From a bacterium UBA2219 (GTDB lineage: Bacteria; Desulfobacterota; Deferrimicrobia; Deferrimicrobiales; Deferrimicrobiaceae): 35,978 bases of DNA. Shown here in pieces: positions 1 through 7,207 of this stretch (the first letter of the stretch is position 1; every line of letters begins with the position of its first letter). The notes under the pieces were generated by a model that saw nothing but the letters and a program-made list of their open reading frames with translations, had not been told where the DNA came from and did not search any database. The stretch covers positions 333 through 36,310 of the forward strand of contig DCUH01000089.1 in assembly GCA_002327765.1 (NCBI GenBank), given 5' to 3'. A program made the translations under genes and the position numbers.

Positions 1-488
1 GCCGCCATGTCGGCCTCGCCGGTGCGCATGTTGCCCAGCTCGCTCTTGGAATAATCGCACTGCACGTCCACCACGACGACGTCGGCAAGCGTGAGCACGT
101 CGCTGTTATAGGTGGCGACCAGCGTCTTCTTCTCCTTCACGCAGCGGCCGATCATCCGGTCCACTTCGGGGTCCTCGGCCTTCACCGGCGAGACGCCCTT
201 GTTGAGCAGCGGGATCTTCCAGTAGCTGCGCGGGCTGGGGCGCTGGCAGCCGACGACGAACTTCGACGGCCTGCCGTCCTTGCCCCTAGTGTCGGCGACG
301 ATCGCGGCCATCACGGCGCCGACGAACCCCACCCCCATGACGACGACGATCTCCTTTCCCTCGGAGCGGGCCTTGCGCGCAAGCTTTTCCACCCGCTTGA
401 ACTCCCCCGAGTAGTCGCCCGGCGCGGGAATCGTGTACTTGTCTCCGTACGGGCTAACCGAAAAGGATGCTGCCGCTTTTGCTTTCAC
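1..488 (-). CDS. Nucleotide sugar dehydrogenase, N-terminal part (runs off window)
   Basis: About 162 codons are visible, and the gene continues past base 1. The product resembles UDP-glucose/GDP-mannose dehydrogenase family enzymes, which oxidise a nucleotide sugar to its uronate with NAD for polysaccharide synthesis. Seen: a Rossmann glycine motif GVGFVG near residue 55 within a hydrophobic strand (EIVVVMGVGFVGAVMA), then CQRPSPRSYWKIPLLNKG and a VVVVDVQCDY strand. An N-terminal extension of about 45 residues precedes the Rossmann fold. The start is GTG at 488, chosen because GGAGG lies five bases upstream and the codon opens MKAKAA. The C-terminal catalytic half is outside the window, so the substrate cannot be assigned. 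Exopolysaccharide context is an inference strengthened by the PEP-CTERM gene nearby. Confidence 0.85.
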   Translation of the reverse strand, partial: MKAKAAASFSVSPYGDKYTIPAPGDYSGEFKRVEKLARKARSEGKEIVVVMGVGFVGAVMAAIVADTRGKDGRPSKFVVGCQRPSPRSYWKIPLLNKGVSPVKAEDPEVDRMIGRCVKEKKTLVATYNSDVLTLADVVVVDVQCDYSKSELGNMRTGEADMA

Positions 489-988
489 CTCGGCCTCCGG
501 GAAGACAGGCTACCGCCCATGGCGGCTGCGAAACTGTCGGGGGTAAGCCCGTTCGATATGGCAATCAACGGATCCTTTCGAAACGCGGAACTTGCGGCCT
601 ACTTCCTGTTAATCGTCAAAGACAACTCTATATTCAAATTTATTTTCAAGGATTTGCGCGTGTTGGTCCTGTTAAGGGCGTCGAGCGGCGCAGGGGATGT
701 CGGAGATGCGGCGGGAAACTTCCATGCCTGGCAACGGATTGCCTCCTTCGAAGCGTGCCCCCCGTCGGCCGGGGCGAGGCCTGATGGTATCAACTGCACA
801 TTCCATACCGGGAGGGAAACACCTTGTAAGTACAAGTTTTTCCGATGGAGAAAGCAAGGATAACGCTCAAAGAGGAAATTCCAGCCCAATTATAGGCATT
901 TATTTTCCCACAACAGGAAGCCTGTTGTTGCCTTGAGGTCGGACAGGATTCGTCTTTGATTGGTTCGCGGCCTGCCCGATGGCGGCAG
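489..988. other. 500-bp intergenic region without a convincing gene
   Basis: Several short overlapping reading frames exist on both strands but none has a plausible protein sequence or ribosome site. The stretch around 600-660 and 820-910 is clearly more AT-rich than the flanks. It holds a small hairpin at 911-927 (CAACAGG, loop AAG, CCTGTTG), a weak hairpin CTTGT/ACAAG followed by five T at 823-841, and a TATAAT on the minus strand at 891-896 without a good -35. It probably carries the promoter of the leftward sugar dehydrogenase, but I cannot place it. Confidence 0.5.
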
Positions 989-1654
989 CTACCTTCCGGG
1001 GAGGCGCACGGCACCCGGTGCGGGGATGGGCGGCTGATTCCCGTACGCGTGGTCGAAGGTCTTTTTATGCGGCCCCTGGCCAGGCAGCATCGTCGCCGCG
1101 TGCCAGGTGAAGTCCGCGCCGAAGTCCGCCTTCACCTTCCACTCGAGCGTCGCTCCGGTCCGCTGGAAGGCGAGGTCCGTCGTGCCGGTGAAGTCGGTCC
1201 CGTTCCAGTAGCGGAACTTGTGGTTCCAGTCGCCGAGCTTGGCGTCGAGGATGGCGTCGATCCGGTTTTCGCGCAGGTCGATCCACGGGATCTGCGGCAC
1301 GTAGCGGTCGGTGTCCCTCGCCCCGTCAGGTCCCGAGTTGACGTAGATGCCGTACCGCGCGTCGTAGTATTGCCGCTTCAGCTCTTCCGGGATGTCGCCC
1401 ATCGACGGCTCGACCGCCAGGTCGATCCGGAAGTAATGGTACGTGCCGTCGAAGGCGTGGCGGGCGGAAACGATGTCGAGGCAGGCGATGTAGGGGCCCC
1501 TGCCGTGGCGCGTGTCGCCGGCGGGGTCTTCGTATGTCCGGACGTCCGCCCTGCCCCAGTCGTACAAGGGGGCCGCGGCCGCCGGCCGCGCGGGAGGGAA
1601 AAGGGTCGCGATCGCGAGGGATGCGGCGGCGAGGCACGTCCACGGACGGTTCAT
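989..1654 (-). CDS. Secreted hypothetical protein
   Basis: A 221-residue protein of unknown function. It begins MNRPWTCLAAASLAIATLF followed by an Ala-rich stretch ending PAAAAP, a typical signal peptide with cleavage near residue 30. The mature part is rich in Tyr, Asp and Trp and resembles an extracellular beta-sandwich (for example YHYFRIDLAVEPSMG and WNGTDFTGTTDLAF), reminiscent of proteins that bind or report secreted material, but I do not recognise a family. The start at 1654 is chosen over the in-frame ATG 24 bases upstream because AGGAGGAG lies just ahead of it. There is no PEP-CTERM tail. It lies downstream of the PEP-CTERM gene on the same strand, separated by a strong terminator. 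Confidence 0.7.
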   Translation of the reverse strand: MNRPWTCLAAASLAIATLFPPARPAAAAPLYDWGRADVRTYEDPAGDTRHGRGPYIACLDIVSARHAFDGTYHYFRIDLAVEPSMGDIPEELKRQYYDARYGIYVNSGPDGARDTDRYVPQIPWIDLRENRIDAILDAKLGDWNHKFRYWNGTDFTGTTDLAFQRTGATLEWKVKADFGADFTWHAATMLPGQGPHKKTFDHAYGNQPPIPAPGAVRLPGR

Positions 1655-1700
1655 CGCTCTCCTCCTTTGTAGGAACATGATACCCGAACCGCGGAGGGCG

Positions 1701-1736
1701 AAAATGCGAAAGGCAGGGATTTTGAGTCCCTGCCTT
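1701..1736 (-). terminator. Rho-independent terminator after the PEP-CTERM gene
   Basis: Perfect 10-bp stem AAGGCAGGGA (1710-1719) and TCCCTGCCTT (1727-1736) with a 7-base loop. Read on the minus strand it is followed by a T-containing tail (TTCGCATTTT). It separates the PEP-CTERM gene from the downstream secreted-protein gene. Confidence 0.75.
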
Positions 1737-1772
1737 CCAAGGGGAGAACGTTGGTTTCGGGTTGACGGACGG

Positions 1773-2198
1773 TTATGCCTGATTGCGGTCCCGTCTCCGC
1801 AGGCCGAACAGGCAGATGATACCGGAGCCGAGGAGGAGTGCGGCGCCGGAAACCGGGGTCGTGACCACGAGGGCGGACACCTGGCTCAGCACGATGCGGC
1901 TCCCCTTGTCCAGGGCGAGCGACAGCCAGGCGAAGTTATACGGGAGGTGCGGCGCGGGAATCGCGTAGGCGAGCGGCTCGACCCCGCGGTCTCGCAGGTC
2001 GTACGCGGGGGAGCTCATCAGGTTTCGGTCGGCGGCCTCGTCGCCCGTCCGGATGAAGAGCTTGTGGAAATCGCCGTAGCCGTCGTCCATCGGCATCGCC
2101 TTGAACCCGTCGTAAGCCGACGCCCCAACGGCGCCCGAAAGGACGAAAACGACGCCCGCGACCAGGATGACCAGCCAGGTTCCCCTCTGCGTTCTCAT
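1773..2198 (-). CDS. PEP-CTERM-type exported protein
   Basis: A 141-residue protein. Residues 1-29 form a signal peptide (LVILVAGVVFVLSGAVGASA). The C terminus carries a PEP-CTERM-like sorting signal: a PVSG turn, a hydrophobic segment ALLLGSGIICLFGL, and a terminal RRRDR cluster. In PEP-CTERM systems such tails are recognised by an exosortase of the XrtA type, and the proteins are usually linked to exopolysaccharide; the family is established, its use here is inferred. The middle region is rich in Asp and Tyr and has no domain I recognise. The motif is a variant, since the canonical Pro-Glu-Pro is replaced by Pro-Val-Ser-Gly. GGGAGGGG lies before the ATG, and a sigma-54-like promoter lies about 40-55 bases upstream. 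No exosortase gene is in this window. Confidence 0.75.
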   Translation of the reverse strand: MRTQRGTWLVILVAGVVFVLSGAVGASAYDGFKAMPMDDGYGDFHKLFIRTGDEAADRNLMSSPAYDLRDRGVEPLAYAIPAPHLPYNFAWLSLALDKGSRIVLSQVSALVVTTPVSGAALLLGSGIICLFGLRRRDRNQA

Positions 2199-2238
2199 CG
2201 TTTCGCCCCTCCCGGGTCTTATGCTGGCAATTTATTCA

Positions 2239-2253
2239 GCATATTCCGTGCCT
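2239..2253 (-). promoter_or_regulatory. Candidate sigma-54 promoter of the PEP-CTERM gene
   Basis: On the minus strand the sequence AGGCACGGAATATGC places GG and GC exactly ten bases apart, matching the -24/-12 pattern TGGCAC-N5-TTGC with AGGCAC at the -24 side and ATGC at the -12 side. The predicted transcript start is near 2227, giving a leader of about 30 bases with the GGGAGGGG ribosome site. PEP-CTERM genes in other bacteria are known to be driven by sigma-54 with the PrsK/PrsR pair, which supports the reading. Confidence 0.55.
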
Positions 2254-2387
2254 CTCGGGACGCAGCGGCCCGGCAATCCGATTTACCCTTTCCCGTCAAG
2301 GGTTTGGTCGTTTCGGGCGCAATAGTCCTCAATAGCAGAAGTCGGGTTCAGCGTTTTCGCATGTCAGAAATGTAATCGCCGAATACA

Positions 2388-2424
2388 GGATTGCATTCGT
2401 GCGGATAGCGGGATTGCATTCGTG
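2388..2424 (+). repeat. Two 14-bp direct repeats upstream of a lipoprotein gene
   Basis: GGATTGCATTCGTG occurs at 2388-2401 and again at 2411-2424, 23 bases apart (about two helical turns). The second copy covers the position where a -35 element would sit for the TATAAT at 2433. They look like paired binding sites for a regulator on one face of the DNA; no regulator is identified. Confidence 0.55.
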
Positions 2425-2432
2425 AAAAAGTC

Positions 2433-2438
2433 TATAAT
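2433..2438 (+). promoter_or_regulatory. -10 box TATAAT of a predicted leaderless transcript
   Basis: A perfect TATAAT ends seven bases before the ATG at 2445, so transcription would begin at the start codon. No Shine-Dalgarno sequence is present and no consensus -35 is seen at the expected 2410-2415; the direct repeats occupy that place. Confidence 0.6.
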
Positions 2439-2444
2439 GGGGCT

Positions 2445-2786
2445 ATGAAGACGCGTGGTGAACGTTCATATGCGGCCGGGATCGCCGTAAGGGTCGCGGT
2501 CGTTTCGGCCCTGCTGGCGGCGCTGCTCCTCGGCGGGTGCGTCGGTCCACGGAAAGCGGCCAGGCCCGGCGAGCCGCCCCCCGACCCGATGACGATACGC
2601 CTTCCCGTCGGCACGCCGCTGAAGATCGAGCAGGCGGCGCCTCCCCCGGTTTCGCAGCAGTCGGTCGCCCCGGACGAGATCCGCGAAGGGCAGACGCGCT
2701 CGCTGAAGCTGTTCCAGGTCGACCTGGGGCGCATACCGGCGGAGCCGATCCCCGAAGAAGTGCCGGGGGTCATGTACGACCCCTGA
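2445..2786 (+). CDS. Small lipoprotein of unknown function
   Basis: A 113-residue protein with a lipoprotein signal: basic start MKTRGER, hydrophobic AVVSALLAALLLGGC, and lipobox LGGC with Cys near residue 32. The remainder is Pro-rich and polar (for example PIPEEVPGVMYDP at the C terminus) with no recognised domain. The start codon is the ATG seven bases after a perfect TATAAT, and there is no ribosome site. It stands alone between a divergent PEP-CTERM gene and a convergent DUF6600 gene, with its own terminator. Membrane anchoring is predicted from the lipobox; function is unknown. Confidence 0.7.
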   Translation: MKTRGERSYAAGIAVRVAVVSALLAALLLGGCVGPRKAARPGEPPPDPMTIRLPVGTPLKIEQAAPPPVSQQSVAPDEIREGQTRSLKLFQVDLGRIPAEPIPEEVPGVMYDP

Positions 2787-2814
2787 CCGCGCGGCGGCAC
2801 GGCGTTGGATGAAG

Positions 2815-2853
2815 AAGGGCCCGGCGGCCGGGTAAGGCCGTCGGGCCCTTTCG
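2815..2853 (+). terminator. Terminator between convergent genes
   Basis: AAGGGCCCG (2815-2823) pairs with CGGGCCCTT (2842-2850), and the inner GGCC (2826-2829) pairs with GGCC (2836-2839); the stem is followed by TTTCG on the plus strand. The minus-strand tail is poorer, so it mainly serves the lipoprotein gene. Confidence 0.65.
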
Positions 2854-2884
2854 TTCGGTGCGCGGAAACGATCGGCGCGGCGCT

Positions 2885-4561
2885 TCAGCGGACGCCGCGC
2901 CCCCCGCCTCCGCCGCCGCGGTCGCCGCCGCCGCGGTCCCTCCATTCATACGTCGGAGACGACCCGCCGCCGCGGGAAGGGGCGCTCTCACGCGAGGGCG
3001 TCGCACTCGGCGCGGGAGCGCTCTCTCGCGAGGGCGTCGCACTCGGCGCGGGAGCGCTCTCACGCGAGGGAGACGGAGCGTATCGCGGCGAGCTTTCGCG
3101 GGCCGGGGCGCTTTCACGCGACGGCGTGGAGGGCGCTCGCGGCGCCGACGGCTGCGATGGCGTCACGACGCGTTCCTGCGGCGCGCCGGAGCGCGTTCCC
3201 GAAGGCCGCGTCGCGCCGGTCGCCGGGCGCTGCTGCTCGACGGACTGCGACCTCTGCCGCATCTCCGGCCGCACCGGCCGGATGTCCTTCCGGACCCCGC
3301 CGGAGGCCGGGGGCGCCGCGCGGACCGCCTGCGTCCGCTCGGTCCGCACCGCCGTCACGTCGCGCCATTGCCGCTGGTCGGGCGCGGCGGAGGAGGCGCC
3401 GACGGAACGCGACGGGCGCGTCGACATGAACACGCGGTTGCTCTCCAGCGGGCGGTTGAAGCTCCGGATGCGCGCGTCGTCGCGCTGCAGGCTCGGCCGG
3501 CGGTACCGATCCCCCGGGCGCATCGGCTCCCAGCGGACGCCCCTCCCCTCGGGGATGAAACGCGCGTTGGGGCGATACCGGTAGTTCCGGTGGTAGTAAT
3601 ACGGGTACCGGTGATAGTAGTCGTACGAGCTCCAGGTGAACCCGACGGAGATCCACGAGCCGTACGGCGTCCACACCCAGCCGAACGAAAGGTCGTTCAC
3701 CCAGTAGCCGCCGAGGTACGGGTACCAGCCCCACGGCTCGTAGGAAACCCAGGTCCACCCGTACGGGGCGACCCAGGCCCAGCGGCCGTAGTAATACGGC
3801 GACCAGCCCACCGCCACGCGGGGGCGCCACACGTACCCGTGCGGCTGGACGTAGACCCAGTCGCCGTAGTCCCGCAGCTCCCCGGCGACCACGGGGGGAA
3901 CGCCGGCCTTCTGCTCCTCCTCGGTGTAAACCTCCTTCGGCGGCTCCGTGTCCGCGCCGCCCCGGTACTGGGCCACGGAAATCGTCCGCCCGATCGACGC
4001 CTCCTGGCCGGCGTTCAGGCGGTGCTTCTCCCCTTCCTGCGAAACGGTCGCCTTGCCGCGTCGCACCACGAGGCGGGTCGTGTCCTCGTCGGTCACGTCG
4101 AGCCAGTACCGCCCCGGCTCCTCGAAGCTCGCGCGCGCCCCGCCGGGCACCCGGACCGTGACGGGCGCGAAGTCGTCGCCCGGCAGGTCGAAGCGGATCT
4201 CGCCCGAGCGGAGGCGGAAGTAGGTCTTGTCGTCCGCCAACTCCCGGACCTCGACGTCGGTGCCCGAGGTGAGCAGGACGAACTGCCCCCCGTGGAACTG
4301 CAGCTCGGCTTCCGACCCTTCGGGGACGCTCACCCGGCTGTTGGACGTCACCGGGGTGTTGGTGGTGGCCTCCGCCCAATCCCCCTCTTCGGCGGTCTTC
4401 ACCCAGGCCGTCCCGGCGAGGATCTTGAGGCGGCTGATGGCGTAGGCGGGGATGCCTTCGTCCTCCGCCCCCTGCTCCTGCGCGAAGGCCGGCGCCCCGA
4501 GGGCGACGGCGATCGCGCCGAGGACGGCGAGGAACCATGCGGCGCGGTTTCTTTGCTTCAT
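2885..4561 (-). CDS. FecR-domain / DUF6600-type exported protein
   Basis: 558 residues. The signal peptide ends near AFAQEQG (residue 27). Residues about 40-210 resemble a FecR-like domain (VKTAEEGDWAEA, LRSGEIRFDLPGDD, RLVVRRGKATVSQEG). Residues about 230-340 are extremely rich in Tyr, Trp and Gly (YYGRWAWVAPYGWTWVSYEP), the pattern of DUF6600 proteins. From about 350 onward the chain is Arg/Ser/Pro/Ala-rich low complexity, including 12-residue repeats (RESAPAPSATPS) encoded by 36-bp DNA repeats, and ends in a Gly/Arg tail. The ATG at 4561 has GGGAGAGGTG upstream. Likely periplasmic or surface located; the role is unknown. It may follow the zinc-ribbon gene in one transcript, since the two are on the same strand 76 bases apart. 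Confidence 0.8.
   Translation of the reverse strand: MKQRNRAAWFLAVLGAIAVALGAPAFAQEQGAEDEGIPAYAISRLKILAGTAWVKTAEEGDWAEATTNTPVTSNSRVSVPEGSEAELQFHGGQFVLLTSGTDVEVRELADDKTYFRLRSGEIRFDLPGDDFAPVTVRVPGGARASFEEPGRYWLDVTDEDTTRLVVRRGKATVSQEGEKHRLNAGQEASIGRTISVAQYRGGADTEPPKEVYTEEEQKAGVPPVVAGELRDYGDWVYVQPHGYVWRPRVAVGWSPYYYGRWAWVAPYGWTWVSYEPWGWYPYLGGYWVNDLSFGWVWTPYGSWISVGFTWSSYDYYHRYPYYYHRNYRYRPNARFIPEGRGVRWEPMRPGDRYRRPSLQRDDARIRSFNRPLESNRVFMSTRPSRSVGASSAAPDQRQWRDVTAVRTERTQAVRAAPPASGGVRKDIRPVRPEMRQRSQSVEQQRPATGATRPSGTRSGAPQERVVTPSQPSAPRAPSTPSRESAPARESSPRYAPSPSRESAPAPSATPSRESAPAPSATPSRESAPSRGGGSSPTYEWRDRGGGDRGGGGGGRGVR
2982..3070 (-). repeat. 36-bp tandem repeat in the DUF6600 coding region
   Basis: Units start at 2982, 3018 and 3054, exactly 36 bases apart; the first two are nearly identical over the full 36 bases and the third matches for about 17. 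Each encodes a 12-residue Ser/Pro/Ala-rich block, so unit gain or loss would keep frame. Confidence 0.85.
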
Positions 4562-4637
4562 GGCGTTGCACCTCTCCCGTTGGACATGCCTTTTAGACGA
4601 AACGGCACGCGTCGAAAATTCAAAAACGCCCCGGGAT

Positions 4638-5798
4638 TTATTTTACCGTGTAGACCGGCTTCACCGCGACCGAGTGGACCCGTTCGGGGGGATCGAAGAA
4701 CACCGCCATGAAGGGGAGCGTCTCCCCTGCATGGATCTCGCGCTTCCCGCCGTCCTCGACCCCGCGGGATAGGAACGAGTCCACCACGTCCGGCTTCGTG
4801 TGGCGCAGCGTCGTGTTGTCCAGGTGGTTCCCCGCGAAAACCGTCTTCTCCGAGATCACCGCGTTGTCGCGGCCCAGGATGGTCGCGCTGATCCGGATCC
4901 CCTCGCTCACGTCCTTGCCGTGCAGCGTCACGCTTCCCGTGACGGCGAACAGGACGCCGCCGTCGAACGAGTTGTCCGAGAACCAGTGCACGTCCCGGAT
5001 CTCATAGTTCGGCGCGCCGGCCTTTTTCCCCGCCTCGACGACCTGCTTCCCGGAGGCCTTCCAGCCGGCGATCCAGTCGTCGAAATAGTCGGTCCCGAAC
5101 AGGAGCGCCGCGCCGACCAGCAGGAGCAGCCACAGGGCGACGATGAGGACGAAGAGCGGGCTGGCGTACGGAGGGCGCGCGGCGGGCGGCCTCGGGGCCG
5201 CCTTCGCGGCCTCCTTCTGCGGCTCCCTCGGGGCGGAGGGGGGACCCGTCTCGGAAACTCCGGCCTGGCCCGCATGCGGGCCGGTCCCGGCGGGGGAGGC
5301 GGACGGCCCGGGCTTGAACAGGTCCTCGAGCACGGAGGCGAGCGCCTCGGAGCCGTCGGGCGGCTCCGGGAAGGGCGTCACCCGCACCGGGCCCCGATAC
5401 TCCGCCTTCCGGCCGCCGGCGTCGGGGCCGGTCAGCTCCGGCGGAAGCTCCGACGGAGGCTCCGGGGGAGGCGGCGCGTTCTCGTCGATCTCGCGCAGCA
5501 GCTCGGCCATCGCCCGCGTCGTCTCTTCCATCGACGGCCCTTCCATCGACTCCCCCTCCGGCGCCCCCTCCGGCGGCGGCTCCGGGGGCGGCTCGGCCGG
5601 GGCGACGACCCGGGGCACGGGGCGCATCGGGACGGGTTCGGGCGCGGGCGGAGCGAGGTCGGGGTTCTCGACGACGATGTACCCGCCGCACTTGCGGCAG
5701 CGGACCCGGATCGCCCTGGATTCCTTGAACAGCGCCTTGGCGAGGCGGAAGCGGGACTGGCAGGACTGGCACTCGATGACGATGACCGTATCTACCAT
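4638..5798 (-). CDS. Zinc-ribbon membrane protein with DUF3426-like C terminus
   Basis: 386 residues. The N terminus has a zinc ribbon with two Cys pairs, CQSC near residue 10 and CRKC near residue 32, typical of the MJ0042-type zinc-finger family. Residues about 50-230 are Pro/Glu-rich and probably disordered. One membrane helix follows (FVLIVALWLLLLVGAALLF, about residues 235-255). The last 130 residues resemble the DUF3426 beta-rich domain (VTGSVTLHGKDVSEGIRISA). Predicted topology is an N-terminal cytoplasmic zinc ribbon and C-terminal periplasmic domain. Start choice: ATG at 5798 has GGGAGAG upstream; an in-frame ATG at 5816 (MGERAD) is the alternative. The role is unknown. Confidence 0.75.
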   Translation of the reverse strand: MVDTVIVIECQSCQSRFRLAKALFKESRAIRVRCRKCGGYIVVENPDLAPPAPEPVPMRPVPRVVAPAEPPPEPPPEGAPEGESMEGPSMEETTRAMAELLREIDENAPPPPEPPSELPPELTGPDAGGRKAEYRGPVRVTPFPEPPDGSEALASVLEDLFKPGPSASPAGTGPHAGQAGVSETGPPSAPREPQKEAAKAAPRPPAARPPYASPLFVLIVALWLLLLVGAALLFGTDYFDDWIAGWKASGKQVVEAGKKAGAPNYEIRDVHWFSDNSFDGGVLFAVTGSVTLHGKDVSEGIRISATILGRDNAVISEKTVFAGNHLDNTTLRHTKPDVVDSFLSRGVEDGGKREIHAGETLPFMAVFFDPPERVHSVAVKPVYTVK

Positions 5799-5834
5799 GT
5801 CGGCGCGCTCTCCCATCCGGTTTGCGGAGAGTTC

Positions 5835-5863
5835 ATTATCGAAATACGGCATGGAAAACGCAA
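5835..5863 (-). promoter_or_regulatory. Sigma-70-type promoter of the zinc-ribbon gene
   Basis: On the minus strand TTGCGT (5858-5863), 17 bases, then GATAAT (5835-5840). The predicted start is near 5828, leaving a leader of about 30 bases before the ATG at 5798. Confidence 0.55.
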
Positions 5864-5873
5864 GATTCGATCT

Positions 5874-6602
5874 ATGGGGTATACTGGGGACTTGTACCGG
5901 CTGAACGACAAGAACCGCGCCATCGGGGAGATGTTCTCGCGGATCGCCCCGAGGTACGACCTCCTGAACCGGGTCCTGTCGGCGGGAATCGACCGGCGCT
6001 GGCGGCGCGCCGCGGTGGCGGAGATGACGCCGGACTCGGGCGGGCGGCACCTGGACCTGGCCACGGGGACGGCCGACATGGCGCTGGAAATCCTCCGGCA
6101 GAAGGGGGAGTCGGCCTCCGTCGCGGGAGTGGACCTGTCCGTCGAGATGATGCGGATCGGGCGCGGCAAGTGCGCGGAGGCGGGCCGGGCGGGGAACGTC
6201 TCCTTCGTCCGCGCCCCGGGCGAGTCGCTGCCGTTCCGCGACGCGTCGTTCGACTCCGCCTGCATCGCCTTCGGCATCCGCAACGTCGTGGAGCGCGCGC
6301 TGGGGCTTTCCGAGATGTGCCGCGTCGTCCGCCCCGGCGGGCGCATCGTGGTCCTCGAGTTCTCCGTTCCGGACGGCGCGGTCCTGGGCTCCCTCTACCG
6401 GTTCTACTTCACCCGCATCCTCCCGTGGATCGGCGGCATCGTCTCCTCCCGCAAGGAAGCGTACCGGTACCTGCCCGATTCGGTGCTCGCGTTCCCCTCC
6501 CCCCCGGAGTTCGAGGCGATGATGCGCGCCGCGGGGTGCGCCTCCGTGGCGAGCCGCCCCCTGACCTTCGGCATCGCGACGCTGTACGTCGGGGCGAGGT
6601 GA
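5874..6602 (+). CDS. ubiE: UbiE/MenG quinone-biosynthesis C-methyltransferase
   Basis: About 242 residues. The enzyme methylates the demethylmenaquinone or ubiquinone precursor ring using S-adenosylmethionine. Seen: the UbiE signature IAPRYDLLNRVLSAGIDRRW near the N terminus, the SAM-binding motif HLDLATGTADMALE, the conserved FGIRNV segment, and VVRPGGRIVVLEFSVP. Length fits the family. The start is uncertain: ATG at 5874 has no ribosome site, while TTG at 5892 is in frame and lies exactly seven bases after a TATACT hexamer (5880-5885), which would make it leaderless. The next gene follows with only five bases between its start and this stop. In an anaerobic deltaproteobacterium, menaquinone is the likelier product. 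Confidence 0.88.
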   Translation: MGYTGDLYRLNDKNRAIGEMFSRIAPRYDLLNRVLSAGIDRRWRRAAVAEMTPDSGGRHLDLATGTADMALEILRQKGESASVAGVDLSVEMMRIGRGKCAEAGRAGNVSFVRAPGESLPFRDASFDSACIAFGIRNVVERALGLSEMCRVVRPGGRIVVLEFSVPDGAVLGSLYRFYFTRILPWIGGIVSSRKEAYRYLPDSVLAFPSPPEFEAMMRAAGCASVASRPLTFGIATLYVGAR

Positions 6603-6607
6603 CGACG

Positions 6608-7192
6608 GTGGAGCTGCGCCGCCTCTGCGTTTTCTGCAGCTCGAGCAACCGCCTCCCGGAATCGTTCCGGGAAGAGGCGCGCGCCCTGGGCGCCCGCATG
6701 GCGCAGGAACGGATCGAGCTGGTCTACGGCGGCGGGTCGGTGGGGCTGATGGGGGTCCTGGCCGACGCGGTGCTCGCCGGCGGGGGCAAGGCGACCGGCG
6801 TCATCCCGGGCTTCCTGTCGACAAAGGAGCTCGCGCACGCGGGGCTGACGAGGATGCTGGTCACCCGGTCGATGCACGACCGGAAGCGGGAGATGAGCCG
6901 CCTCGCCGACGCCTTCGCGATCCTGCCTGGCGGGTTCGGCACGCTGGACGAGTTCTTCGAGATCCTCACGTGGAAGCAGCTCGGGCTGCACGCCCGGCCG
7001 ATCGTCGTCGCCAACACCGGCGGCTGGTTCGACCCGCTCATGGAGTACTGCCGGCGCGCGGAGGCGCTCGGCGCGGTGTCGAAGGGGAACCTGGGGCTGT
7101 TCACGGTGGTGGACCGCGCCGACGAGGCGGTCGACTCGCTGCTGCGGATGCGGCGCGAGGCGAAGGAAGCGAAGCGGCTGGCCCGCGGCTGA
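6608..7192 (+). CDS. LOG-family nucleoside monophosphate phosphoribohydrolase
   Basis: 194 residues. LOG-family proteins cleave the N-glycosidic bond of nucleoside 5'-monophosphates, including cytokinin ribotides in plants; bacterial roles are often in nucleotide metabolism. Seen: N-terminal LCVFCSSSNRLP, the YGGGSVGLMGVLAD segment, and the hallmark PGGFGTLDE motif followed by the helix EILTWKQLGLH. These are the usual active-site elements (Arg and Glu of PGGxGTxxE). The start is GTG at 6608, eight bases after GAGG; GTG at 6599 overlaps the ubiE stop and is an alternative. It forms a two-gene unit with ubiE and converges on the AbiJ-like gene, 15 bases away. Confidence 0.88.
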   Translation: MELRRLCVFCSSSNRLPESFREEARALGARMAQERIELVYGGGSVGLMGVLADAVLAGGGKATGVIPGFLSTKELAHAGLTRMLVTRSMHDRKREMSRLADAFAILPGGFGTLDEFFEILTWKQLGLHARPIVVANTGGWFDPLMEYCRRAEALGAVSKGNLGLFTVVDRADEAVDSLLRMRREAKEAKRLARG

Positions 7193-7207
7193 AAGGCCGC
7201 GAGGCCG

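Noticed and set aside
729..742. TGGCAACGGATTGC as a sigma-54 promoter
   Set aside because: GG and GC are nine bases apart instead of ten, and the same motif reads both ways as a small inverted repeat.
467..863. Small plus-strand frames in the 500-bp gap
   Set aside because: They overlap each other in different frames, have no ribosome site and give no protein-like sequence.
2982..3070. 36-bp periodic repeat as a CRISPR array
   Set aside because: There are no unique spacers; units are contiguous and lie in frame within a coding sequence.
2858..4711. A 617-codon plus-strand frame opposite the DUF6600 gene, and similar long frames opposite polA, hemA/hemC and the GH65 gene
   Set aside because: Long frames on the opposite strand are expected at this GC content. 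Their proteins are Arg/Pro/Ala-rich with no domain, whereas the other strand carries recognisable families.
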